A program made the position numbers and the translations under genes. Shown here in pieces: positions 36,501 through 43,838 of a DNA stretch of 64,000 nt (the stretch's first letter is position 1; every line of letters begins with the position of its first letter). Origin of the DNA: Hypericibacter sp963696655 (GTDB lineage Bacteria > Pseudomonadota > Alphaproteobacteria > Dongiales > Dongiaceae); NCBI GenBank assembly GCA_963696655.1, contig CAVOLB010000124.1:1-64000 (forward strand). Direction: 5' to 3'. The notes beneath the pieces were generated by a model that did not search any database, was not told where the DNA came from, and worked only from the letters and a program-made list of their open reading frames with translations.

Positions 36501-37223
36501 CGCCAGCGCCAAGGCCCGATCGAGGGCTGCCGCAGCGCCTTTGAAATCCTCCAGCACGCGCAGGATGTCGCCCTGCACGGCATGGGCGGAGGCATAGTCG
36601 GGATCGAGCTTGACCGCGCGGTCGGCCGCCGTCTTGGCGGCCGCGATCTGTCCCAGCCCGCGCAGCGATTCGGCGAGCTGCACCTGGAACGGTGCGGAAT
36701 CGGGCCGCAGCGCCGCGGCCTTCACATATTGCGCATGCGCGGCGCGCGGATCGCCGGCGCGCGCGAGGAAGAGGCCCAGCTCGAACGCCGCCGCGGGGTC
36801 GTCGGGGCGCAGCGCCTGGACCTGGCGCGCCGCCTCGATCGCCCCGGCGATGTCGTCCTGCCGACGCCGGGCGAGGCCCAGATTGCGCCAGAGCTCCGCG
36901 TCGCGCGGCGCCAGCGTCACCGCCTTCTGCAGCAACGACGCGGCTTCTCCAAATTGCTTCCGCTTGATCTGGAGGCGCGCCAGATTGCCGAGGATCTCGG
37001 CATCCTCGGGGCGCAGCGCGATCGCCCGCTCCAGCGCCGCGAGCGCGCCCTCCTGATCGGGCGCCTGGGACCGGATCACGCCCAGAAGATGCCAGGCCTC
37101 GCCCCGGCCGGGTTCATGCGCCACCACGCGTTCGAGCATCGCCGCAGCGGCGGCGAGATCGCCCGCGCGATAGAGCGCCAGCGCCGCGTCGAACCGGGCT
37201 TCCGGCAGTTGCGGGACGGTCAT
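30567..37223 (-). CDS. giant TPR protein with four GT9-like glycosyltransferase modules
   Basis: 2218 residues, last and largest gene of the six-gene operon. It is built from four repeats of a TPR array followed by a heptosyltransferase-like (GT9 C-terminal fold) domain. TPR spans are roughly 10-325, 600-870, 1150-1345 and 1615-1940; GT domains are roughly 333-588, 878-1139, 1356-1611 and 1951-2218. Each GT domain starts with an EQG(I/F)GD motif and carries a nucleotide-sugar-site-like segment such as VTIDSAVAHLSGALG or ITIDNSTAHMAGALG. It closes with an RW..DR.D..W(Y/W)P motif and a RQ-rich helix. Modules 1 and 4 share the QFLRY/QFVRL type, modules 2 and 3 the NEQGIGDELMF type. No signal peptide. 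The start ATG 37223 overlaps the upstream stop (ATGA). Acceptor and sugar are unknown. Confidence 0.85.
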   Translation of the reverse strand: MTVPQLPEARFDAALALYRAGDLAAAAAMLERVVAHEPGRGEAWHLLGVIRSQAPDQEGALAALERAIALRPEDAEILGNLARLQIKRKQFGEAASLLQKAVTLAPRDAELWRNLGLARRRQDDIAGAIEAARQVQALRPDDPAAAFELGLFLARAGDPRAAHAQYVKAAALRPDSAPFQVQLAESLRGLGQIAAAKTAADRAVKLDPDYASAHAVQGDILRVLEDFKGAAAALDRALALAPNLFLGNFYKGLLENDLCRVDSAIASLDKALALDPDHPDLHWNRAVMNIRRGHWREGFAEYEWRFRSNLFVGGPRPPLPVRPKPAELAGKRVLLTAEQGIGDVIQFLRYAALVAQAGGHPILEVPAELLGLAGSTPGAVAVVARGSEPPPHDIGVPLMSLPCVFATEIATTPAKAPYLHPDPVAVAAWAKRIKDLPRPRIGLAWQGNPLHRNDHNRSIALTKLKPLIENLPAGWISLQKGAGSEQIAAAGLSDRLLDAGSSLQDFAETAALLDNLDLVVTIDSAVAHLSGALGRAVLLLLPWSPDFRWMLDRGDTPWYPTMRLLRQARRRDWAEPLVELRSVLVKRWPHLGKAGAETARPAATRQVAPPALPPDERSAAETAKLELELKRSPNDPKLLARLSTLERRRGRVEAAIDLARRALLSDAAFVPGLLALGHALSDRGDNDAAVAAYETAWQKQPDNILALTNLSTLRLRQVGAAADGAAADERGGALIEEALDLARRAQAIDPDYVHANLAVGAALMRKNEVDGAAAAYDRAIALEPGNVIALVNLTLLRLEQSRSEEAEALGRRAVAADPGNAQAHWHLALALMVNGKLREGWPEFAWRWVTDFTAVGRRHWPWPEWQGGPLEGRLLVWNEQGIGDELMFSSLLPELSKQLDLVVECDPRLLGLLGRSLPGVTLIPRTGVPPETREWPAGIVAQIAAGDIARHLRPDLASFAGQSGTYLKPDPKRAEAIRQRDGGDRPRIGLAWDTRAKLHGERRRIPLADFLPLLRNERLHVVSLQYGDHSAEIEAVAARGGAIAVDPAVDPLTDLDGFAAQVASLDLVITIDNSTAHMAGALGVPCWVLIPDPPEWRWMLDREDCVWWPSLRLFRQQRPGDWSTPLARLQEALAPWIDRRGKAARAPAPRRATAAEIEEKTAAIRRYEQLRDAGRLDEAAAQLETMLARYPEEPAILTEISVIDRKRHRPEAAVAAARRALARDPGFQLAMLALGAALSDFDRHDEAADQYEKALAIEPRHEVALLNLSALRLRQGRSIEAEELGRRAVEVAPQRAHSHWHLALALLTNGKYREGWSEFDWRWATGLLDAEKRDWPWPAWQGEALEGRLLVWNEQGIGDELMFASLLPELLGKVKIAVECEPRLLSLMARSLPGIQVLARRLGPVVASEYPSDIVAQSSAGDLMRYLRPDPASFAGRGGPYLQVDTKRREAARRRYGKDRLRVGIAWYTASMNAGTSRAIPLPLLQPLLRMPGVRFVNLQYGDHKAEIAALAAGGIELFQDPTFDQMTDLEGFAAQVAALDLVITIDNSTAHMAGALGVPCWVLLPKPAEWRWLLDRSDCLWWPSLTLFRQARPGDWSVPLSQVQEAFTAWLRQHGKTDARFDEALQAFQAGRPEDARQQLERLLQELPDHAMGWQLLGVILSRSGPPEAALEALRRAAALAPEDAQAAENLGKFLLSQKAWGEAAEQLARAQAIAGPRPDLAEKQGLALLALRRFGEAADALAVARRFKPADVVLARRHVAALRDARRYEDAAAIARSWIEQAPGDLDMLAQGVEIERSLARPEAALGLAQRMIALAPDRAAAHTALAVALADLGRWDDAAAACLQALALEPENGSTASILCGIEIRRGHAEAAERAGRAAVTHAPGNAIGHWNFAHALLTNGAFREGWAEYEWRWRTGMLDKEKREWPWPEWQGEPLQGKRLLVHTEQGFGDALQFVRLLPLLKARGATLLLEAQRELIALFAGLAGVDRLIPRGDAFPAVDFQIPLMSLPHRLGLTLETIPAAIPYLAADPAKIALWAARLADHPAPRIGICWQGGRGHDVDHWRSASLALFVPLIDAAPAASFVSLQKQDDLAEIAAAGMEGRVRSVAAELGDFADTAGLLATLDLVVTVDTAVGHLAGAMGKPVRLILAEAPDFRWMRNRADSPWYPRHRLFRQRDRGDWRAPVADIAAALPRFLAEIQDSGNAGPAVTKLKN

Positions 37224-39343
37224 GACCGCGCCTGCAGCCGGCGCGCCAGCGCCGTCGAGAGCGCGGCCACCGGCTCGCTCCAATCGCCCCGGCGGCTCTG
37301 CCGGAAGAGCCGCAAGGAGGACCACCAGATCGAATCCGGCCGATCGCGCTGCCAGCGCCATTCGGGGAGAAAGGGCAGCAGCACCCAGCAGGGCACGCCC
37401 AATGCACCGGCGAAATGCGCGGCGCTGTTGTCGATGGTGACGACGAGATCGAGCGCGGCGAGCTGTGCTGCGAACCCGTCCAGATCCTTCAACTGGTCGA
37501 TGGACGGGTCCTCGAAGATCTCGACGCCGGTCCGTTCCTTGAGCGCCGCGATCGCCTCGCGGTGATCGCCATACTGGACCGAGACGAAACGGACGCCCGG
37601 CGCCGACAGAAACGGCTCGAACTGCGCCAACTCGATGCCGCGTCCCTGCTGCTGATCGGCCTTGGTGAACCAGGCGATGCCGACATTGAACCCCGTCTCG
37701 CGATAGCGGCTTTTCAAGGCCGCGACCCGCGCCGGGTCGGAAACGAGATAGGCGCCGCCCTTGCCGGCAAAGCTCGCCAGGTCGGGCCGCAGCCAGCGCG
37801 CCACCGTGCCGGCCGGTGCCTGCCTCACGATATCGGGCGCCGACAGACGCGGGTCGGGCAAGGGCTCCCGGCGCGCCACGATTTCGATCTTCGGCAGGGA
37901 ACGGCGGAACAGGGGAACCAGCCGCGGATCGCATTCGAGCACGCAATCGACATCGCCCGACAGCTCGGGCAACAGGCTCGAGAACATGACCTCGTCGCCT
38001 ACACCCTGCTCGTTCCAGACCAGGAGACGGCCGGGCAGCGACCGGGCGCCATCCCACAGAGGCTGTGGCATCGGACGGTTGCGCCTCGGGGCCTCGGCCT
38101 TGCGCTTCCAGCGCCAGTCATATTCGAGCCAGCCTTCGGCGAACTGGCCGATCGAGAACAGCGAGCCGCCGAGATTGACATGGGCATCGACATCGCCGGG
38201 TCGAAGCCTCAGCAGCGCTCGATAGCAGGCGATGGCATCGTCCATCTCGCCCATCGAGCGCAGCACGAACGCGGCGTCGGCGAGCGCATCCGGATCAGGC
38301 CGGAGATTGCGCATGGCGTCGCGCGCGGCCGCCAGGGCCTCGGCGTTCCGGTCGAGTGCCTGCAGCGAACGGGCGCGAATTCCGGCCACGCGCGGCTCTC
38401 CCGGATCGAGCACGAGGAGTCTTGCCGCCATCGCCAGCGCCGCCTCATGCCGCCCGAGGCCCTGGAGCACGCCGCTCGCGATCTGAAGCGCATGCGTATC
38501 TTGCGGCGCCATGGCGAGGGCCGCCTCGATCACCGGCAAGGCCTCCGTGTTCTTTTCCTGGTCATGCAGCGCCACCGCCAGATTGCGGCGCGCCATCACC
38601 GACCCCGGTTCGGCCTGGAGGGCCGCGCGATAGACCGTTTCGGCCTCGGCAAATCTGCCATCGTCGCGCAGCAGCGCACCCAGATTGGTCAGGACGGCGG
38701 CATCGTCCGGCTTGAGCGCCAAAGCCTGGCGATAGGCCGCCTGCGCTTCCGCCGGACGGCCCAGCGTCGTGAGCAACTCGGCGAGGTTGGCAGCGAGGTC
38801 GGCCTGACGAGGGTTGAGCGACAGCGCCGTCTGCCAGGATCGAACCGCAGCCTCGCCTTGGGCCGCCCGTTTTTGCGCCTGACCGAGACGGCGCAGCGCG
38901 CCGATGCGGTCGGGCGATTGCGCCGGGAGATGCGAGAGTGCCGCACCGAAGGCCTTCGCCGCTTCCTCATCCTGGCCGAGCGCCGATTGTGCCGAGCCCA
39001 GTCGCGACCAATCCGCAGCGCTGCGCGGCTCCAGCTTGAGGATCGCGCGATATTCGGGAATCGCCGCTTCGAACTGGCTCGAGGCCGCCAACGCGTTCGC
39101 GTAATTGCGCCGGAATTCGGCGATCTTCGGCGCTCGCTGGGCGGCCTTCGCCAGCAAGGGCAAGGCTTCGTCGCGATTGCCGGCGGCGAAAGCGATCACG
39201 CCCAGCCCGTGAAGCGCCTGGGCATCGCCCGCATCCAGCGCCAGCACGGCCCGATAGAGACGCTGTGCCTCGGCGACGTTGCCGGACTGGTGGGCCTTCA
39301 GGGCCGCGTCGATCTGTTTGCGGGCCGGCGAACGCGGGTTCAT
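37220..39343 (-). CDS. TPR repeat protein with GT9-like glycosyltransferase domain
   Basis: 707 residues. TPRs fill about residues 5-425 (for example AHQSGNVAEAQRLYRAVLAL, AQAAYRQALALKPDDAAVLTNLG). The GT domain from about 438 has LLVWNEQGVGDEVMFSSLLP, SVQYGDHREAIAAL, VTIDNSAAHFAGALGVPCWV and the DSIWWSSLRLFRQ end. It belongs to the same subtype as modules 2 and 3 of the downstream giant protein, suggesting duplication. ATG 39343 overlaps the previous stop by 4 bases; the longer open frame upstream runs inside the neighbour. Predicted cytoplasmic. Likely transfers a sugar to protein or a carrier, unproven. Confidence 0.87.
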   Translation of the reverse strand: MNPRSPARKQIDAALKAHQSGNVAEAQRLYRAVLALDAGDAQALHGLGVIAFAAGNRDEALPLLAKAAQRAPKIAEFRRNYANALAASSQFEAAIPEYRAILKLEPRSAADWSRLGSAQSALGQDEEAAKAFGAALSHLPAQSPDRIGALRRLGQAQKRAAQGEAAVRSWQTALSLNPRQADLAANLAELLTTLGRPAEAQAAYRQALALKPDDAAVLTNLGALLRDDGRFAEAETVYRAALQAEPGSVMARRNLAVALHDQEKNTEALPVIEAALAMAPQDTHALQIASGVLQGLGRHEAALAMAARLLVLDPGEPRVAGIRARSLQALDRNAEALAAARDAMRNLRPDPDALADAAFVLRSMGEMDDAIACYRALLRLRPGDVDAHVNLGGSLFSIGQFAEGWLEYDWRWKRKAEAPRRNRPMPQPLWDGARSLPGRLLVWNEQGVGDEVMFSSLLPELSGDVDCVLECDPRLVPLFRRSLPKIEIVARREPLPDPRLSAPDIVRQAPAGTVARWLRPDLASFAGKGGAYLVSDPARVAALKSRYRETGFNVGIAWFTKADQQQGRGIELAQFEPFLSAPGVRFVSVQYGDHREAIAALKERTGVEIFEDPSIDQLKDLDGFAAQLAALDLVVTIDNSAAHFAGALGVPCWVLLPFLPEWRWQRDRPDSIWWSSLRLFRQSRRGDWSEPVAALSTALARRLQARS

Positions 39344-41433
39344 CGCCACTCCCGCAGCCATTGGGCGATGGCGATATCGAGCTCGGCCAGCGGGTCGGCC
39401 CAAACTCCGAAATGACGCTGACGAAAGAGCCGCATCGAGGGATACCAGGGACTGTCCTGGCGCTCCAGGAGCCAGCGGAAATCGGGCACCGACGGCAACA
39501 AGAGGAAGGTCGGCCGCCCCATGGCGCCGGCGAGATGCGCGACCGAGGTGTCGACCGCGATCACGAGATCGAGCTGGGCGCAGAGCGCCGCGGTATCGGC
39601 GAAATCCTCGAGCGCGCCCGTCGCGTCGAAGATCCGCGCCGACAATCCTTGCGCCGCGATGGCCTCCGCGCCGCCGGCCTTCTGCAGGCTGACCCAGCCG
39701 GCATCGTGGCGACGGATCAGCGGGACGAGCGGCGCCAGCCCGATCGACCGGTTGCGATCGTTGGGATGACGCGGATTGCCCTGCCAGACGAGACCGATGC
39801 GCGGTCGCGGCAGCGCCTGCAGCCGCTCCGCCCAGGCCGCGGACAGCGTGGGCTCCGCGTGAAGATAGGGAACCGTGCCCGGAATCCGCTCGAGCGGGAA
39901 ACGCAGCAGCGCCGGCAGGCTCAGCAGCGGCACCTGCAGATCGAAGGCGGGCGTGGGCGCGCCACGCGCGAAGCTATGCTCCGTGCCGGCAAGCCCCGAC
40001 ATGACGCGCGCCAGCTCCGGCTGGGTCTCGAACAGCAGCTTGCCGACGAGGCGCACCACGGGCGCCAGCAGACGGGCGAATTGCAGGGTGTCGCCAAGAC
40101 CCTGCTCCGCATAGACCAGCAAGGTCGCTTCGGGACGCGGCTCGCCCTGCCAGCGGCGGGTCTCGTAGCGCCGCAGGCCACGGCGGAAATCGCGCGTGTG
40201 CCAGCGCCATTCATATTCCGGCCAGCCTCGGGCGAAGTCGCCTTTCGCCAGCAATCCGACGCCGAGGCTCGAATGGGCATCGGCAAAGCCCGGCTTGAGC
40301 GCGATGGCGCGGCGGAAGCAGTCGATGGCGGCGTCGACCGCACCCAGCGTGCGCAACACCACGCCGGCATTGTTGAGCGCGTTGGCATCGTCATGGGCGG
40401 CCGCCTTCGCCGCTTCGGCCGCGACCAGCGCTTCCTCCCGGCGGTCGAGGGCCAGCAAGGCGAGCGCGCGAGCGCCGAGCGCGCCGCCATCGCCCGGACT
40501 CATGACCAGCAGACGTTCCGCCGCCGCCAACGCCTCGGCCGGGCGCTGCAAGCCCTGATAGAGCACGCAGGCCACGCGCAGGGTTTCGCGCTCCTCGGCG
40601 CCGGCGAGGAGCGGCTGCAGCTCGCGCAGGGCGTCTTCGCCGCGATTGAGATCGTTCAGGACGATCGCGAGATTGCGCCTGGCGTCTTCTCCCGCGGGAT
40701 CGACGGCGAGAGCGCTGCGGAAAGCGGCCTCGGCCTCTTCCAACCGGCCTTCGAGATGAAGGACCGCCCCCAGATTGACCTGGGCCCGCACCAGACGGGG
40801 ATCGATCGACAAGGCCTGCCGGTAGGCGGCTTCCGCCTCCGCGTTGCGGCCCAGTTCTTTGAGGGCATTGCCAAGATTGAAGGCGACGCCGGCATGGCCG
40901 GGCGCGCGTTCCAGCGCGGCGCGCCAGGTGGCGACCGCCGCTTCGGTCCGGCCGGCGCTGCGCTGGACCCGGCCCAGCCGGCGCAACAGCGCCGGGCCTT
41001 CTCCCGCCCCGGCCGGCAGCCGCGTCAGAGCGGTTTGATAAGCCGCGATCGCCTCGTCATGGCGATCGAGCTCGGCAAGGACGCTGCCGAGCCGCCCCCA
41101 GTCGGCGGCGGCACCGGGCTCGATCGCGAGCGCCGCCCGATATTCCCGGGCGGCGTCCGCGAACCGCTCGGCGACCGCGAGAGCCGCGGCATGGTTGCGC
41201 CGAATGCCCGCATTGCCGGGGGCCAGCGTCGCAGCCCGCCCCAGCAAGGCGAGCGCTTCCGCCTTGCGGCCCTGCTCGAAGCGCAGCACGCCGAGACCCT
41301 GCAGCGCCGTGGCGTCGTCCGGATTCTGCGCCAGCGCCTCGCCATAGAGCCGCTCCGCCAGCGTGCGATCGCCGGCGATATAGGCGGCGAGCGCCGCGTT
41401 GGCCGGGTTCGTCGAGGTCCCCGTCTCGCTCAT
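39340..41433 (-). CDS. TPR repeat protein with GT9-like glycosyltransferase domain
   Basis: 697 residues. TPR array about 10-425 (AALAAYIAGDRTLAERLYGE, AEAAYRQALSIDPRLVRAQV). GT domain from about 438 begins LLVYAEQGLGDTLQFARLL and includes GLVWQGNPRHPNDRNRSI, VSLQKAGGAEAI, VIAVDTSVAHLAGAMGRP and SPWYPSMRLFRQ. It is of the QF/WYP subtype, like modules 1 and 4 of the giant protein and the C-terminal domain of the GT41-GT9 fusion. Start ATG 41433 overlaps the upstream stop (ATGA). The frame remains open far upstream in another gene's coding region, which is ignored. Confidence 0.87.
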   Translation of the reverse strand: MSETGTSTNPANAALAAYIAGDRTLAERLYGEALAQNPDDATALQGLGVLRFEQGRKAEALALLGRAATLAPGNAGIRRNHAAALAVAERFADAAREYRAALAIEPGAAADWGRLGSVLAELDRHDEAIAAYQTALTRLPAGAGEGPALLRRLGRVQRSAGRTEAAVATWRAALERAPGHAGVAFNLGNALKELGRNAEAEAAYRQALSIDPRLVRAQVNLGAVLHLEGRLEEAEAAFRSALAVDPAGEDARRNLAIVLNDLNRGEDALRELQPLLAGAEERETLRVACVLYQGLQRPAEALAAAERLLVMSPGDGGALGARALALLALDRREEALVAAEAAKAAAHDDANALNNAGVVLRTLGAVDAAIDCFRRAIALKPGFADAHSSLGVGLLAKGDFARGWPEYEWRWHTRDFRRGLRRYETRRWQGEPRPEATLLVYAEQGLGDTLQFARLLAPVVRLVGKLLFETQPELARVMSGLAGTEHSFARGAPTPAFDLQVPLLSLPALLRFPLERIPGTVPYLHAEPTLSAAWAERLQALPRPRIGLVWQGNPRHPNDRNRSIGLAPLVPLIRRHDAGWVSLQKAGGAEAIAAQGLSARIFDATGALEDFADTAALCAQLDLVIAVDTSVAHLAGAMGRPTFLLLPSVPDFRWLLERQDSPWYPSMRLFRQRHFGVWADPLAELDIAIAQWLREWR

Positions 41434-43838
41434 GCCCGGACCTCGACGGTCGACACGAGTTCGATCGCCTCCGGCGCGCGGCCCGCCAGATAATGGCGCC
41501 ACATGCGGCCATAGGCCTGCTCCAGATGGCGCCCGAAGCGTACCAGATCGAACAACGGCGCCCGCGCTGTCGCCTGCAGCAGTCGCCCCTTGACGACTTT
41601 CCGGAGAGAAGCATCGCGCGCCAGATCCAACACGATGCGCCGATAGCCTTCGAGATCCTCGGCAATCAGATCCGATGCGCCCGCCGCCGCCAGCAGGCTG
41701 GCGGAAATGCTGCTGGCGAAGTTGCGGCCGCGCAAAGTGACGACCGGAACGGCCATCGCGAGCGCCTCTTCCGCGAGCGCCGCATCGTTCGCGGGGAAGC
41801 TGTCGAGAACCAGATCGGCCAGCGCCAAGCGCTGGCCCCGCGCGGAGGGCGAGCGGGAGGCGGCGAAGCGCAGCCGATGCGACTCGATTCCGCGCTCGGC
41901 CGCCTGCCGTTTCAACTCCACCGCCATCAACGGCTCCGCAGCCGAAAACCACAATATGGCATTCGGCAGCGCGCCCAGAAGCTCGGTCCAGAGCCGGAAC
42001 AGGGCAGGCTCGATCCGCTCGGGCGGATGCAGCGCCGCCAGGACCAGGCGATCCGGCGGCAAGCCTTCGCGTTCGCGGTCGGGCGTCTCTCCGATCGGTA
42101 TTTCGCCGATGAGAATCGGGCGATGAACGTCGGGCAGCCGGCAGATCGCCTCGCTCCAATGCGCCGCCTGTTGCGGCGGCGCCACGATCGCATCGGCCAG
42201 GACGTAATCGATGAAATCGGCGCCGCTGGTTCCCGGGAAGCCGGGCCATGCGACCTGCAGCGACGCAGGCCTTCGCGCGGCGATCGCCATGGCGGCATTG
42301 CCGGGCGTGGCATCGGACAGGACCAGGATGTCGATCGCCTCGTCGGCCAGGCGCTGCGCCGCCATGTCGGGCCGCAGCGCGCGCAGATCGACGCTCCCCT
42401 CCGGCAACGTCGAAGAACCGTCCGCGCCGTCGCCATGGATGAAGAGGATCGGCTCGCTCCGCGACGAGTCGTGACGCCGGCAGAGATCGGCGATCAAGGG
42501 CAGATCGGAACTGCCGGCCGCCGCGAGATAGCCGATCCGCAAGGGACGATCGGTCTTGTGATCGACCGGCCGCCGTCGCAAGGCGGCCCCGCCGGGTTTG
42601 CCCGGAAAGGACAGCGAGGTGGTGCTCCAGGCTTGCGCGATCCGGCGCAGCCTGGGGCCGTCCGTCGAGGCCAGAAGAAATGCGCCTGGCGTCTGATCCG
42701 GCACGGTGCCGCCGGCCAGCGCCACGTCGGTGAGGCTGGCGACCTTTGCCGCCAGCGCTTCCGCCTCGCGCCAGCGACAGGCGCGTCGCAACAACATCCA
42801 CAACCCGCTCGCCGCGGCGCCATTGTCGGGATCGATCGCGAGCGCGCGGCGGCCGGCGGCGATCGCCTCTTCCGACCGTTCGAGAGCGCCGAGCACGGGC
42901 ATCAAGCCCAGGAGCGCGGGAAGATCGGCCGGCGCCAGGGCCAGCGCGCGACGCAAGGCGGCCAAGGCCTGAATCGGTTTGCCATGGCGCTGATAAAGGC
43001 GCCCCAGACGCACCCAGGCCGGGACCTCGTTCTCGACGAGGGCCACGAGTTTCTCGCCGGCGCTGATCGCGGGCGCGAGCTTGCCCTGCAGCTCGAGCGC
43101 CTGCGTCAGGCTGCGCGCCGCGTCGACAAGCTTCGGATCGGCGGCAAGCGCCCGTTTGTAGAAGGCTTCGGCTTCCGGCAACCGCCCCTGCGCCAGGCAG
43201 ACATGGCCGAGATTGCAGGCGGCCCCGGCGAATCCGGGACGCAGCCGCAAGGCCGCGCGATAGCTCGCCGCCGCTTCCTCGAGATGGCCCTGCTCGCGCA
43301 GCAGATTGCCGAGATTGAAATGAACCATGGGTCGGTCGGGCTCGATCGCCAGCGCGCGGCGATAGGCGGCAGCGGCCTCGTGAGTTTGCCCGACCCGGCG
43401 CAGCAGATGCGCCAATTGCCGTTCGGCCGCGGCGAGGCGGGGATCGAGACCGATCGCAAGCCCGTAGGCCGCGATCGCCTCGCGGTCGCGGCCGAGATCG
43501 CGCAGGGCGTTCCCATACTGGTAATGCGCCAGGGCGAGGCGCGGATCGCCCAGGATCGCCTCGCGAAAATGCAGCAGGGCGGCTTCCGGACGGCCCGTCG
43601 CCGCCAGCGCATTGCCGAGATTGCAGCGCAGGATCGCATCGCGCGGGGCCAACAGCACGGCCTGCTCGAAGAACGCGACGGCCTCATGGCGGCGCCCGGT
43701 CTCGAAGCAGAGCATCCCCAGCTCGATCAGGGCGTCGAGATGGCGCGGCTCGGCCTGCACGGTCCGGCGCAGCTCCTGCTCGCGCCGCTCGCGCTCGACC
43801 GCTTCGAGCCTGTCGGCCTCCGTTTCCTCCAGCGTCAT
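41430..43838 (-). CDS. TPR protein with degenerate GT41 (OGT-like) domain
   Basis: 802 residues. TPRs occupy about 15-380. The C-terminal half (about 430-795) aligns with the SPINDLY/OGT domain: VAWPGFPGTSGADFIDYVLADA is conserved. However, three functional motifs present in the two neighbouring GT41 proteins are altered. SSDFGEHP is AAAGSSDLP, so the catalytic-site His is missing. NQGFKIEP is LHPPERIEP, with Lys replaced. YNGHTTTSDALWAGLP is FPANDAALAEEALAMAVP. It is therefore likely an inactive or regulatory partner (inference). ATG 43838 overlaps the upstream stop by 4 bases. Confidence 0.85.
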   Translation of the reverse strand: MTLEETEADRLEAVERERREQELRRTVQAEPRHLDALIELGMLCFETGRRHEAVAFFEQAVLLAPRDAILRCNLGNALAATGRPEAALLHFREAILGDPRLALAHYQYGNALRDLGRDREAIAAYGLAIGLDPRLAAAERQLAHLLRRVGQTHEAAAAYRRALAIEPDRPMVHFNLGNLLREQGHLEEAAASYRAALRLRPGFAGAACNLGHVCLAQGRLPEAEAFYKRALAADPKLVDAARSLTQALELQGKLAPAISAGEKLVALVENEVPAWVRLGRLYQRHGKPIQALAALRRALALAPADLPALLGLMPVLGALERSEEAIAAGRRALAIDPDNGAAASGLWMLLRRACRWREAEALAAKVASLTDVALAGGTVPDQTPGAFLLASTDGPRLRRIAQAWSTTSLSFPGKPGGAALRRRPVDHKTDRPLRIGYLAAAGSSDLPLIADLCRRHDSSRSEPILFIHGDGADGSSTLPEGSVDLRALRPDMAAQRLADEAIDILVLSDATPGNAAMAIAARRPASLQVAWPGFPGTSGADFIDYVLADAIVAPPQQAAHWSEAICRLPDVHRPILIGEIPIGETPDREREGLPPDRLVLAALHPPERIEPALFRLWTELLGALPNAILWFSAAEPLMAVELKRQAAERGIESHRLRFAASRSPSARGQRLALADLVLDSFPANDAALAEEALAMAVPVVTLRGRNFASSISASLLAAAGASDLIAEDLEGYRRIVLDLARDASLRKVVKGRLLQATARAPLFDLVRFGRHLEQAYGRMWRHYLAGRAPEAIELVSTVEVRA

